A stretch of DNA of 64,000 bases from Mycolicibacter heraklionensis (GTDB lineage: Bacteria; Actinomycetota; Actinomycetes; Mycobacteriales; Mycobacteriaceae), in assembly GCF_019645815.1 (NCBI RefSeq), contig NZ_CP080997.1:4997738-5061737 (forward strand). Reading direction: 5' to 3'. This document shows positions 21,817-31,073 of the stretch, one piece after another; the stretch's first letter is position 1, and each line of letters begins with the position of its first letter. Made by a program: the position numbers and the translations under genes. A model generated the notes under the pieces. The model was given only the letters and a program-made list of their open reading frames with translations. It made no database searches and was not told the DNA's origin.

Positions 21817-24239
21817 GGCAGAGCCTCCGGCGCCGGCGGCGGGGGCGGCTCCGGGGGCGGGGGCGGTGGAGGAGGCGGCGGCGGGGGCGGCGGTGGAGGC
21901 GGCGGAAACGGCTCCGGCGTCGGGAAGCCCGGCGGCGGAGGCGGCGGCTCGTCAAAGTCCTGTGGTGGTGGCGCCGGCGAATACCAGTCGTTCTGCACCG
22001 GGATAGGTGCGCTGGCCGGCACCCCCGCGAAACCGCCGATCTCAGTGGGCTTGGGGAACTGCACGATCGGGTCGCCCCACAGCGCGCCATCCATGCTGGC
22101 TTTCCAGATGTCGGCCGGCAGGCCCGCGCCGTATACCGGCCCGCCCCACTTGTTCGTCAGCGGTTCGTCGCCGCCGGTGGTGCCCACCCAGACCGCGGTC
22201 GACAGGGTCGGCGTGTAGCCGACCATCCAGGCGTCCCGGTTGGCCCCGGTGTTGCCCAGCTGGGTGGTGCCGGTCTTGGCGGCGGCCGGCCGGCCACCGG
22301 CCAGGTCATGTCCACCCGACCAGCTGGGGATGGCCTTCATGGCGTCGGTCACGTTGTCGGCGACCGCCTTCGGGATCCGCTGCTCACCGGAGTCCTTGGC
22401 GGCCGCGATGTCGAAGAGCACCCGGTCGTCGGGGCCCACGACCTTCGCGATGAAGTGCGGTCGGTGATACATCCCGGAGTCGGCCAGGGTGGCGTACGCC
22501 GACGCCATGTCGATCACCCGAGTCTGGTACTGGCCGAGCACGATGCCGTTCTCCGGGGGCCCGCCAAGGCCGTCCTGGGACAGGGTGTGCGCGACACCCG
22601 GGAAGCTCTCGGCGACCCCGAGCTGGTGTGCGGCATCGGCGACGTCCTGCGGTCCGTGCTTGAGCTTGAGCATCAGCCGGTAGTAGGCCGTGTTGAGCGA
22701 CCGTTTGAGTGCCTCGGCGATGTTGCAGACTCCGCAGCTGGCGCCGCCCACGTTGCTGATCTTGGTCTTGCCGACCGTCAGCGGGCCGCTGTCGATCTGC
22801 TCACCCAGGCCGATGCCCTGCTTCAGCGCCGCCACCAAGGCGAACACCTTGAATGAGGAACCGGTCTGCAAGCCGGCCTGGGCGAAGTCGAAGCCGCCGA
22901 CCTCGTCGCCGCCGTAGTAGGCCCGCACCGCGCCGTTGCGTGGATCGATGGAGACCACGGCGGTCCGCATAGTCGGTCTTTGCCCAGCCATGGTCGCCCT
23001 GACGGCCTTCTCCACCGCCCGCTGTGCCTTCATGTCGATCGTGGTGGTGATGCGCAGTCCCTCCATGTTCAGGGTCTGCTCGTCGATGTGGAACATGTCG
23101 AGCAATTCTTCGGTGACCTGGCGCTGAATCAGCCCGTTGGGCCCGGAGGCCTGGTCGGCATTGCGCGCCTGGTCGGGCGGGATGGTCGTCGGGAAGAACT
23201 GCTTGGCCCGCTCGCTGAGTGTCAGGGCGCCGGTCTGCACCATGCCGTCGAGTACCCAGTTCCAACGCTCAACGGCCCGATCCCGATTGATGGCCGGATC
23301 CAAGGCGGATGGCCGCTGAATCACCGCCGCCAGCAAAGCACCTTCGGAGATGGTGAGGTCCTCGACCCGCTTGTCGAAGTACGCTCGGGCGGCCGCGGCG
23401 ATCCCGTAGGTGGTGCGGCCGAAGTAGATGATGTTGAGGTAGGCCTCCAGCACTTCGTCTTTGGGCCACGCCTCCGACATCTTGGTGGCGATGACGAGCT
23501 CTTTGCCCTTGCGGACCAAGCCGCCCATGCCGGCCCGCTCCGACCCGACCAGCGCGTTCTTGACGTACTGCTGGGTGATCGTTGAGCCGCCCTGGGTGTC
23601 ACCGCCGGTCAGGTTGTTCTTGACCGCCCGGAACAGCCCCGAGACCGAGAAGCCGGAGTTGGTGTAGAAATCGCGGTCCTCGGCGGCCAGCACCGCGTCC
23701 CGTACGTGAACCGGCACTCGGTCGAGTTTGATGTCAATCCGATTCCCGTCCGGCGGAACGATTTTTGCCAGCTCAGTACCGTCGGCTGCCAGGATTGTCG
23801 ACACCTGAGTGGTGTGGATGTCACCGGGTTCGGGGACCTCCACGGCGCGGTAGGCCATCCCAAAGGTGACGACCGGCACCACCAGCAGCACAGCGGTGGC
23901 GGCGTACAGGCCGCGTCGGGCCCAGAGCCAATTCCGCCGCCGTCGGGCCCCGTGCTGGTCCGGCTCGTCATCGAGATCCGTCGGCGGTTCCTCTGGTACA
24001 CAGGGCTTTTCGCTGTCCGGGCGAGGCCGCTCCATGGCGGCCTTGACCGCTTCGAGGCACTCCTGGCGATCCGCCTCGTCATCGGAGCTCTCGGCGGAGT
24101 TGTGCGCGGAACCGTCGGCGTCCGCGCCATTCGCTTCGTCGGTCGGCTTGGCGTCGGTCGTCGTCAAGAAGTGCTCTTCTTCAGCGCTGTCGGCACCCGG
24201 CGCTGTCGGGCCCTGGGTTTTCACCGGCGCCCAGGGCAT
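21813..24239 (-). CDS. Class A penicillin-binding protein, second tandem copy
   Basis: This protein of about 808 residues has an acidic cytoplasmic N-terminus, one membrane anchor (LYAATAVLLVVPVVTFGMAY), and a GT51 glycosyltransferase domain with EDRDFY (about 187-192) and GGSTITQQYVKN. The transpeptidase domain follows with SSFK, SLN and KTG. Cys pairs in SCGVCN match the upstream copy. The C-terminus is an extreme proline tract interrupted by Phe, Glu and Asp. It polymerises and crosslinks peptidoglycan outside the membrane. It is a paralog of the gene just upstream. The start is uncertain: ATG 24239 is used here; TTG 24167, after GAAGAAGAG, is the best alternative. It is translationally coupled to the GT87 gene. 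Confidence 0.9.
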   Translation of the reverse strand: MPWAPVKTQGPTAPGADSAEEEHFLTTTDAKPTDEANGADADGSAHNSAESSDDEADRQECLEAVKAAMERPRPDSEKPCVPEEPPTDLDDEPDQHGARRRRNWLWARRGLYAATAVLLVVPVVTFGMAYRAVEVPEPGDIHTTQVSTILAADGTELAKIVPPDGNRIDIKLDRVPVHVRDAVLAAEDRDFYTNSGFSVSGLFRAVKNNLTGGDTQGGSTITQQYVKNALVGSERAGMGGLVRKGKELVIATKMSEAWPKDEVLEAYLNIIYFGRTTYGIAAAARAYFDKRVEDLTISEGALLAAVIQRPSALDPAINRDRAVERWNWVLDGMVQTGALTLSERAKQFFPTTIPPDQARNADQASGPNGLIQRQVTEELLDMFHIDEQTLNMEGLRITTTIDMKAQRAVEKAVRATMAGQRPTMRTAVVSIDPRNGAVRAYYGGDEVGGFDFAQAGLQTGSSFKVFALVAALKQGIGLGEQIDSGPLTVGKTKISNVGGASCGVCNIAEALKRSLNTAYYRLMLKLKHGPQDVADAAHQLGVAESFPGVAHTLSQDGLGGPPENGIVLGQYQTRVIDMASAYATLADSGMYHRPHFIAKVVGPDDRVLFDIAAAKDSGEQRIPKAVADNVTDAMKAIPSWSGGHDLAGGRPAAAKTGTTQLGNTGANRDAWMVGYTPTLSTAVWVGTTGGDEPLTNKWGGPVYGAGLPADIWKASMDGALWGDPIVQFPKPTEIGGFAGVPASAPIPVQNDWYSPAPPPQDFDEPPPPPPGFPTPEPFPPPPPPPPPPPPPPPPPPEPPPPPAPEALP

Positions 24240-24415
24240 CCCCGCGGGTTGGAGTCGGGCTTCCGGCCCTTCGCCAACCCGATTCGGGCGCAACCCATTT
24301 CGGCGATCGGCGAAGTGCTCAGCAGCCAGTCGTCCCCCACGCGTCGCTGCAGTCGCATGGCCAACAGACTACTTCCGTGGACTCACTATCGGGTTGAAAC
24401 CAGGTCACAAACGCA

Positions 24416-26878
24416 CTACGGCGCAGCGGGCGGCTGCTCCGCCGGCGGTGGACCGCCCGGTTCGGGCCCGGGCGGCGCAGGCGGAGCGGCCGTGATCGTC
24501 GTGGGCGGACCGATCGGGATGGTGATGCCCGGGGCGATCTCGATGGTCGGCTGGATGACGGTCTCCTCCGGTGGCGCCGGCGGGCCGGCGTCCATCGGCG
24601 GGGGTGGTGGCGGCGCGGCCGGTACGCCGGCATAACCACCGATCTCGGTAGGCGTGGGGAAGGATTCGTTGGGGGTGCCCTTCAGGGCCCCATCCATGGT
24701 GGCCTTCCAGATGTCGGCTGGAATGCCCGCGCCGTAGACCGGGCCGCCCCACTGATTCACCAGGGGTTCGTCTCCCCCGGTGGTGCCCACCCAGACCGCG
24801 GTCGACAGCGACGGCGTGTAGCCGACCATCCAACCGTCGCGGTTGGCCCCGGTGTCGCCCAGCTGGGTGGTTCCGGTCTTGGCCGCCGACGGCCGGCCGC
24901 CGGCCAGGTTGTGCCCGCGCGACCAGCCGGCGATGGGCTGCATGGCGGCGGTGACGTTGTCGGCGACCGCCTTGGGGATGCGCTGCTCGCCGGTGTCTTC
25001 GGAGGTCTTCGCATCGAACAGCACGCGGCCGTCGGCGCTGACCACCTTCTCCACGAAGTGCGGCGGGTGGTAGATCCCGGAGTCCGCCAGCGTCGCGTAC
25101 GCCGAGGCCATGTCGATCACCCGGGTCTGGTACTGGCCCAGCACCACTCCGCCTTCGGGCGGGCCGCCGTCCTGCGACAGGGTGTGCGGCACACCGGGGA
25201 AGCTCTTGGCGACCCCGGCCTGATGCGCGGCGTCGGCGACGTCCTGCGCCCCGTTCTTGAGCTTGAGCATCAGCCGGTAGTAGGCGGTGTTCAGCGAGCG
25301 CTTGAGCGCCTCGGCGATGTTGCAGACACCGCAGCCCTCGCCCTCGGCATTGGTGATCTTGGTCCGGCCGTTGTCGAGGGTCAGCGGCGAACTGTCGATC
25401 TGGTAGCCCAAGCCGATGCCCTGCTCGAGCGCGGCCACCAGCGCGAACACCTTGAACGACGACCCGGTCTGCAAACCGGCCTGGGCGAAGTCGAAGCCGG
25501 TCGCATCCGAGCCGCCGTAGTAGGCGCGCACCGCACCGTCACGCGGGTCGATGGACACGACCGCCGAGCGCATGTTGGGGATCTGGTCCTTGAGGTAGGT
25601 GGTGACCGCTTCCTCGGCGGCCTCCTGCGCCTGGGGATCGATGGTGCTGGTGATCTGCAGGCCCTGGGTGTTGAGCGTCTGTTCGTCGATGTTGAACAGC
25701 TCGAGCAGTTCCTGGGTGACCTGCCGCTGGATTAGGCCGTTGGGCCCGGTAGTGATGTTCTGGGTGCGGGCCAGCTCCGGCGATACCGTGAACGGAAACT
25801 CTTGGGCGGCACGCTCACCGGCGGAAAGGGCTCCGGTCTCCACCATGCCGTCGAGCACCCAGTTCCACCGGTCGAGGGCGCCCTCGGGATCGACCGCGGG
25901 ATCCAGCGTGGACGGCCGCTGGATCAGTGCGGCCAGCAGCGCACCCTCGGCGATGTCGAGTTGCTCGACGGGCTTGTCGAAGTAGGCCCGAGACGCCGCG
26001 GCGATTCCATAGGCGCCGCGGCCGAAGTAGATGATGTTCAGGTAGGCCTGCAGCACATCGTCTTTGCGCCACGCGCTGGACATCTTCGTGGCGATCACCA
26101 GTTCTTTGGCCTTGCGGACCAGCCCGCCCATGCCGGCCCGTTCGGACCCGACGAGGGCGTTCTTGACGTACTGCTGGGTGATCGTCGAACCGCCCTGGGT
26201 GTCACCGCCGAAGAGGTTGTTCTTGATCGCGCGGGCGAAGCCCGACACCGAGAAGCCCGGGTTGGAGTAGAAGTCGCGGTCCTCGGCCGCCAACACCGCG
26301 TTACGCACGTAGACCGGCACCTGGTTGATGTCGATGTCGACCCGGTTGCCTTCCGGCGGAATGATTTTGGCCAGCTCGGATCCGTCGTTGGCCAGGATCG
26401 TCGACACCTGGTTGGTCCGGATGTCGCCGGGCGAGGGCACATCGGTGATGGAGTAGGCCATCGCGAACGTGATGACCGGCAGCAGCAGCATCACCACCAC
26501 AGCGATGTAGAGCCCGCGCCGGACCCACCGCCAATTCGGCGGATGCGCACGCAGCCACTCCAGCGGATTCGGCACGGCCGGTGCGTCGGTGGGAGCAGAG
26601 TGCTCGGCCCGCCGCGGCGGCTGCGCGGCCGGCTTCTCGGGAGGCGGCTCGCGCCGCGGGATCCGGCCGCTCAGCGTCTGCTCGCGTTGCGGGGGCGCCC
26701 CGTCGAGCGCCGCCCGGACCGCGTCGATCGGGTCCCGCAAGTCGGCGGTCACGGCGTCGTCGACCGCGGGAATGATCGCGGTCAGTCGGTCATCCGGCCC
26801 CGCCGGTGGGCGTCGGCTGCCGGCGTCGGAGGGCCGGGCCGAGCCAGCATCGGACCCGTCGTCGTGGTGTTTACTCAC
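24416..26878 (-). CDS. ponA1: Class A penicillin-binding protein PonA1
   Basis: The 820-residue bifunctional peptidoglycan synthase has a disordered cytoplasmic N-terminus (1-115), one membrane segment (about 121-143), and a GT51 domain with EDRDFY (199-204) and GGSTITQQ (229-236). The transpeptidase domain has the catalytic Ser473 in SSFK, SLN at 528-530 and KTG from 667. The C-terminal ETVIQPTIEIAPGITIPIGP and Pro-rich tail identify it as the ortholog of M. tuberculosis PonA1 (Rv0050). The GTG start overlaps the stop of the DUF5318 gene by 8 nt. PonA1 drives polar elongation. The 120 bp between this gene and the downstream paralog show no terminator. Confidence 0.95.
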   Translation of the reverse strand: MSKHHDDGSDAGSARPSDAGSRRPPAGPDDRLTAIIPAVDDAVTADLRDPIDAVRAALDGAPPQREQTLSGRIPRREPPPEKPAAQPPRRAEHSAPTDAPAVPNPLEWLRAHPPNWRWVRRGLYIAVVVMLLLPVITFAMAYSITDVPSPGDIRTNQVSTILANDGSELAKIIPPEGNRVDIDINQVPVYVRNAVLAAEDRDFYSNPGFSVSGFARAIKNNLFGGDTQGGSTITQQYVKNALVGSERAGMGGLVRKAKELVIATKMSSAWRKDDVLQAYLNIIYFGRGAYGIAAASRAYFDKPVEQLDIAEGALLAALIQRPSTLDPAVDPEGALDRWNWVLDGMVETGALSAGERAAQEFPFTVSPELARTQNITTGPNGLIQRQVTQELLELFNIDEQTLNTQGLQITSTIDPQAQEAAEEAVTTYLKDQIPNMRSAVVSIDPRDGAVRAYYGGSDATGFDFAQAGLQTGSSFKVFALVAALEQGIGLGYQIDSSPLTLDNGRTKITNAEGEGCGVCNIAEALKRSLNTAYYRLMLKLKNGAQDVADAAHQAGVAKSFPGVPHTLSQDGGPPEGGVVLGQYQTRVIDMASAYATLADSGIYHPPHFVEKVVSADGRVLFDAKTSEDTGEQRIPKAVADNVTAAMQPIAGWSRGHNLAGGRPSAAKTGTTQLGDTGANRDGWMVGYTPSLSTAVWVGTTGGDEPLVNQWGGPVYGAGIPADIWKATMDGALKGTPNESFPTPTEIGGYAGVPAAPPPPPPMDAGPPAPPEETVIQPTIEIAPGITIPIGPPTTITAAPPAPPGPEPGGPPPAEQPPAAP

Positions 26879-27296
26879 TGGCGGTACGGGCTCCGCTGCG
26901 TGCCGGCCGTCGACCGCGGGATCCCTTGGGCGGGCGCGCTATGCCCAGCACGTATGACTTCACCAGATGATTCCAGCTACAGGTCCGGCAGACCTCGACC
27001 ACGTGCACCGAGAACTCCGGGTAACGGGTGGCCAGCAGCACCAGCTCCTCGGCGGAACGCGCCGAGCCCGAGACCGGACCCAGATGGTCGCCGTAGACCC
27101 AAGACACCAGGGTGAGCTGCTCTTTGCGGCAGATGGGACAGACCACCGCGCTCTGCTTGCCGTGGAACTTCGCGGCGCGCAGCAGATACGGATTGGCGTC
27201 GCACACTTCGGAGACCCCGGTACGCCCGGAGTAGACCTCGGCCAGCAGGGAACGGCGCCGAAGCGCGTAGTCCACTACCTGTCGCTGCAATCGCAC
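26871..27296 (-). CDS. DUF5318 family protein (Rv0049-like)
   Basis: The 141-residue protein has a conserved core (VVDYALRRRSLLAEVYSGRTG, then VCDANPYLLRAAKFHG) and a zinc-ribbon pair CPICRKE and CRTCSWNH. It is the conserved mycobacterial partner that precedes ponA1. Function is unknown; the overlap with ponA1 suggests a linked role. The start is GTG at 27296, divergent from the DUF1707 gene. Confidence 0.88.
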   Translation of the reverse strand: MRLQRQVVDYALRRRSLLAEVYSGRTGVSEVCDANPYLLRAAKFHGKQSAVVCPICRKEQLTLVSWVYGDHLGPVSGSARSAEELVLLATRYPEFSVHVVEVCRTCSWNHLVKSYVLGIARPPKGSRGRRPARSGARTASE

Positions 27297-27395
27297 GCTG
27301 ACCAGAGTACGTCGGGTGCTGACCGGCGGTCGCGATCAACGCCCCCAACCGCCGCTAACCGGCGGATTCGGCGTCACCACGGGGCGGAGTTCTTC

Positions 27396-27401
27396 TACTA
27401 T
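27396..27401 (+). promoter_or_regulatory. Leaderless -10 box
   Basis: TACTAT ends 7 nt before the GTG at 27409. The same box with the same spacing precedes mutT4 (46415), which supports leaderless starts at both genes. Confidence 0.6.
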
Positions 27402-27408
27402 CGTCGCC

Positions 27409-28260
27409 GTGGCGACACGGCAGACCGCGGGCACCCGAGCCAAAGACAGCGACCGGGAAGACGTCTGCCGAATCCTGGACAGCGCCCTGGGTGAGGGGCA
27501 GCTTTCCAGCGCCGAGCACCAGGAGCGGATCAGTGCCGCCACCCGCGCCGTGACCCTGGGAGATCTGTATTCACTGGTCAGCGACCTGCAGACCGAGACC
27601 GCGCCGGTGAAGCTTCCGACGCTGGGCACTCCCGCGAAATTCGGCGTGCGCAGCGTCGCCGTCAAAGCGCTGGCCGCGTTGGGCACTGCCGTGCTGGCGG
27701 GCATGCTGCTCGGCTGGGCGATGTATGGAAACACCAGCTCCCCGCTGAGTTTCACCTCCGACCCCGGCGCCAAGCCGGACGGTGTCGCGCCGGTGGTGCT
27801 CACCCCGCCGCGGCAGCTGCACTCGCTGGGCGGGCTCACCGGCCTGCTGGAGCAGGCCCGCCAGAAGTTCGGCGACACCATGGGCTACCGGCTGGTGGTC
27901 TATCCCACCTATGCGTCCCTGGAGCGCGCCGACCCCGGCGAGGAGCGCCGCAAACTGGACTACTCCTACCGGGGCGGCTGGGACGATCCGTCCACCTCGT
28001 CCCGAAGCAGTGACGACGTGCTGGTCGATCTCGGCGCATTCGACGTGAAGGCCACCGTCGGGATCCTGCGCGGGGGAGCCGAGACGCTCGGCATCAAACC
28101 GTCCGAGGTGAAAAACACCTACCTGATCGTCGATCCGGCCAGGGATCCGACGACACCGGGGGCGCTGTCGCTGTCGGTCTACGTTTCCAGCGACTACGGC
28201 AGCGGCTACATCGCCTTCGCCGGCGACGGCAGCATCAAGCGCATCAATTACCCGTCCTGA
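27409..28260 (+). CDS. DUF1707-domain membrane protein (Rv0048c-like)
   Basis: The 283-residue protein has an N-terminal DUF1707 motif (KDSDREDVCRILDSALGEGQLSSAEHQERI). A short linker and one membrane helix (AVKALAALGTAVLAGMLLGWAMY) follow. The extracytoplasmic domain contains GYRLVVYPTYASLERADP and YLIVDPARDPTTPGALSLSVYV. The role is unknown; it belongs to the conserved block next to padR and ino1. The GTG start is set by the leaderless promoter. Confidence 0.85.
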   Translation: MATRQTAGTRAKDSDREDVCRILDSALGEGQLSSAEHQERISAATRAVTLGDLYSLVSDLQTETAPVKLPTLGTPAKFGVRSVAVKALAALGTAVLAGMLLGWAMYGNTSSPLSFTSDPGAKPDGVAPVVLTPPRQLHSLGGLTGLLEQARQKFGDTMGYRLVVYPTYASLERADPGEERRKLDYSYRGGWDDPSTSSRSSDDVLVDLGAFDVKATVGILRGGAETLGIKPSEVKNTYLIVDPARDPTTPGALSLSVYVSSDYGSGYIAFAGDGSIKRINYPS

Positions 28261-28261
28261 A

Positions 28262-28288
28262 CCAGCTTTACCTCTCCTGAACCGCCGG
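28262..28288 (-). repeat. Possible shortened copy of the dispersed element
   Basis: Right after the DUF1707 stop, CCAGCTT, CCTCTCC and TGAACCGCCGG occur in the order found in the 50-bp element, but about 15 central bases are missing. This may be a degenerate copy. The match is short. Confidence 0.35.
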
Positions 28289-28406
28289 ATTCGGGGGCCT
28301 GAACACCGGGCGAACAATAGCCACTTGGGCTTGGTTATATCGGCGCGATACTATGGCGCGAACCGTCGACCGATCGTAGCTACGCCACCTGGAGGAGGTG
28401 ATTGGA

Positions 28407-28949
28407 GTGCTTGAGCTTGCCATTTTGGGCTTGCTGCTCGAGTCTCCGATGCACGGCTACGAACTCCGGAAGCGGTTGACCGGTCTGCTGGGTGCGTTCC
28501 GGGCGTTCTCCTACGGCTCGCTGTATCCCGCGCTGCGGCGCATGCAGCTGGCCGGAGTGATCGCCGAGGACGCCGCGCCGACGGGGACCCCGGTGCGCCG
28601 GGCCCGGCGGGTGTACCGGCTGACCGACGCCGGCCGTCAGCGGTTCAACGAGCTGGTGTCTGACACCGGCCCGCAGAACTACACCGACGACGGCTTCGGA
28701 GTCCACCTGGCGTTCTTCAACCGCACCCCCGCCGAGGCTCGGATGCGGATCCTCGAAGGCCGCCGCCGGCAGGTGGAAGAACGCCGGGAAGGCCTGCGCA
28801 ATGCGGTGGCACGGGCCAGCAACTCATTGGACCGCTACACCCGCCAACTGCACCAGCTCGGGCTGGAATCCAGTGAGCGGGAGGTCAAGTGGCTCAACGA
28901 GCTGATCGCGGCCGAACGCGTATCGCAGGGTCGGGCCGAACAACCCTGA
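28407..28949 (+). CDS. PadR-family transcriptional regulator
   Basis: The 180-residue protein has the PadR winged helix (VLELAILGLLLESPMHGYELRKRL, with YGSLYPALRRMQLAGVI and RRVYRLTDAGR) and a C-terminal dimerisation coil (RRQVEERREGLRNAVARASN). It corresponds to Rv0047c, which precedes ino1. The GTG at 28407 is 8 nt after GGAGGAGG. It lies 74 bp before ino1 on the same strand and probably regulates this operon in response to an unknown ligand. Confidence 0.92.
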   Translation: MLELAILGLLLESPMHGYELRKRLTGLLGAFRAFSYGSLYPALRRMQLAGVIAEDAAPTGTPVRRARRVYRLTDAGRQRFNELVSDTGPQNYTDDGFGVHLAFFNRTPAEARMRILEGRRRQVEERREGLRNAVARASNSLDRYTRQLHQLGLESSEREVKWLNELIAAERVSQGRAEQP

Positions 28950-29023
28950 GCCTGCCGGACGCGGGCATCGGGGAAACACAACAGCACGTCAGCAGTGAAA
29001 GCAGAAAAAGGAGAGCGTCGAAA

Positions 29024-30115
29024 ATGACTGAGCAAACGACGGATGTGCGGGTCGCCATTGTCGGCGTCGGTAACTGCGCGTCCTCGCTGGTCCAAGGCGT
29101 CCAGTACTACCAGAACGCCGATGACACCTCGACGGTCCCCGGCTTGATGCACGTGCGCTTCGGTCCGTACCACGTCCGCGACGTCAAGTTCGTCGCCGCG
29201 TTCGACGTGGACGCCAAGAAGGTCGGCTTCGACCTCTCCGAGGCCATCTTCGCCTCGGAGAACAACACCATCAAGATCGCCGACGTGCCGCCGACCAACG
29301 TCATCGTGCAGCGCGGCCCGACCCTCGACGGCATCGGCAAGTACTACGCCGAGACCATCGAGGTGTCCGACGTCGAGGCCGTGGACGTAGTCGCCGCCCT
29401 GCGGGAAGCCAAGGTCGACGTGCTGGTCTCCTACCTGCCGGTGGGCTCCGAAGAGGCCGACAAGTTCTACGCCCAGTGCGCCATCGACGCAGGCGTGGCG
29501 TTCGTCAACGCGCTGCCGGTGTTCATCGCCTCCGACCCGGTGTGGGCCAAGAAGTTCGCCGACGCCGGCGTGCCGATCGTCGGCGACGACATCAAGAGCC
29601 AGGTCGGCGCCACCATCACCCACCGGGTGATGGCCAAGCTGTTCGAGGACCGCGGTGTCACCCTCGACCGCACCTACCAGCTGAACGTCGGCGGCAACAT
29701 GGACTTCAAGAACATGCTCGAGCGCGAGCGCCTGGAGTCCAAGAAGGTATCCAAGACCCAGGCCGTCACCTCCAACCTGACCGGCTCGCTGGCCGGCAAG
29801 GTCGAGGACAAGAACGTCCACATCGGACCGAGCGACCACGTCGCCTGGCTCGATGACCGCAAGTGGGCCTACGTGCGGCTGGAGGGCCGCGCCTTCGGTG
29901 ACGCACCGCTGAACCTGGAGTACAAGCTCGAGGTGTGGGACTCGCCGAACTCGGCCGGCATCATCATCGACGCGGTGCGCGCCGCCAAGATCGCCAAGGA
30001 CCGCGGCATCGGCGGACCGATCCTGCCGGCCTCGGCGTACCTGATGAAGAGCCCGCCCAAGCAGCTGCCCGACGACGTCGCGCGCGCCGAGCTCGAGGAA
30101 TTCATCGTCGGCTAG
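29024..30115 (+). CDS. ino1: Inositol-3-phosphate synthase
   Basis: The 363-residue protein converts glucose 6-phosphate to myo-inositol 1-phosphate with NAD+, supplying phosphatidylinositol, mannosides and mycothiol. The NAD-binding GVGNCASS lies at 14-21. The conserved FVNALPVFIASDP, GDDIKSQVGATITHR, LNVGGNMDFKNM and GPILPASAYLMKSPP blocks are complete. The ATG at 29024 follows AAAAAGGAGAG. It is the ortholog of Rv0046c. Confidence 0.97.
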   Translation: MTEQTTDVRVAIVGVGNCASSLVQGVQYYQNADDTSTVPGLMHVRFGPYHVRDVKFVAAFDVDAKKVGFDLSEAIFASENNTIKIADVPPTNVIVQRGPTLDGIGKYYAETIEVSDVEAVDVVAALREAKVDVLVSYLPVGSEEADKFYAQCAIDAGVAFVNALPVFIASDPVWAKKFADAGVPIVGDDIKSQVGATITHRVMAKLFEDRGVTLDRTYQLNVGGNMDFKNMLERERLESKKVSKTQAVTSNLTGSLAGKVEDKNVHIGPSDHVAWLDDRKWAYVRLEGRAFGDAPLNLEYKLEVWDSPNSAGIIIDAVRAAKIAKDRGIGGPILPASAYLMKSPPKQLPDDVARAELEEFIVG

Positions 30116-30135
30116 ACGCCGACTCTGCGCCGAAC

Positions 30136-31020
30136 ATGACTGACGACGAGCTGGCCGGCCTCTCGGAGTTCGCCCTATTGGGGGGCAACGCCGAGCAGGC
30201 CGGTCTGGCCGGTCCGTTGCCCGATGTGGAGCGGATCGACACCGGTGACGTCAGTGCGCTGCGCTGGGGATCGGCGCCGCCGCGGGTGGTGTTCCTGCAC
30301 GGCGGCGCGCAGAACGCCCACACCTGGGACACCGTCATCCTCGGGCTCGGCGAGCCCGCGCTGGCGGTGGACCTGCCGGGGCACGGCCGCTCGGCGTGGC
30401 GCGAGGACGGCGACTACTCACCCCAGCGCAATGCCGCGACGCTGGCGCCGGTACTGCAGGAGCTGGCACCCGACGCCGAGTTGGTGGTCGGCATGTCCCT
30501 GGGCGGGTTGACCGCGATCCGGTTGGCGGCCACCGCCGGCGAGCTGGTGCGCCGCCTGGCCATTGTGGATGTGACACCGTCGGCGTTGCAGCGGCATGCC
30601 CAGATGAGTGCCGCCGACCGCGGCACCGTGGCATTGGCCCAAGGGGATCGGACCTTCCCCGACTTCGAGTCACTGCTGGCGGTCACCACGGCCGCGGCAC
30701 CACACCGGGATCCGGAATCCCTGCGACGCGGGCTGTTCCACAACACCCGTCGGCTGCCGGACGGCAGTTGGACGTGGCGTTACGACGCCATCCGGTCGGT
30801 CGGCGACTTCACCGAGCTGTGGACCGATGTCTCGGCGATCACCGCGCCGACCACCTTGATCCGCGGCGGCGATTCGGCGTTCGTCTCCGCCGACGACGTC
30901 GCCGAGTACGCGCAACGCTCGCCGGGGTTGACCACGCACGTGGTGGACGGTGCCGGACACTCGGTACAAAGTGATCGGCCTCGCGTGCTGGTCGAGCTGC
31001 TTCGCATGACCCTCGCCTGA
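30136..31020 (+). CDS. Alpha/beta hydrolase, Rv0045c-type esterase
   Basis: The 294-residue protein has HGGAQNAHTWD (oxyanion hole, 55-65), GMSLGG with Ser121 as nucleophile, and His275 in DGAGHSV. It follows ino1 by 20 bp and corresponds to Rv0045c, an esterase with activity on short ester substrates. The physiological substrate is unknown. The ATG at 30136 is the first in-frame start after ino1. Confidence 0.9.
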   Translation: MTDDELAGLSEFALLGGNAEQAGLAGPLPDVERIDTGDVSALRWGSAPPRVVFLHGGAQNAHTWDTVILGLGEPALAVDLPGHGRSAWREDGDYSPQRNAATLAPVLQELAPDAELVVGMSLGGLTAIRLAATAGELVRRLAIVDVTPSALQRHAQMSAADRGTVALAQGDRTFPDFESLLAVTTAAAPHRDPESLRRGLFHNTRRLPDGSWTWRYDAIRSVGDFTELWTDVSAITAPTTLIRGGDSAFVSADDVAEYAQRSPGLTTHVVDGAGHSVQSDRPRVLVELLRMTLA

Positions 31021-31073
31021 TACCCGTCGGTTCACTCGCATCCATCCCGCAATTCCGGGGATAAGGTGGCGAG

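Noticed and set aside
21840..21910. Poly-proline C-terminus of the second PBP as a frameshift artefact
   Set aside because: The frame closes normally and couples to the next gene by a 4-nt overlap, and the ponA1 copy also ends in a Pro-rich tail. It is kept as coding.
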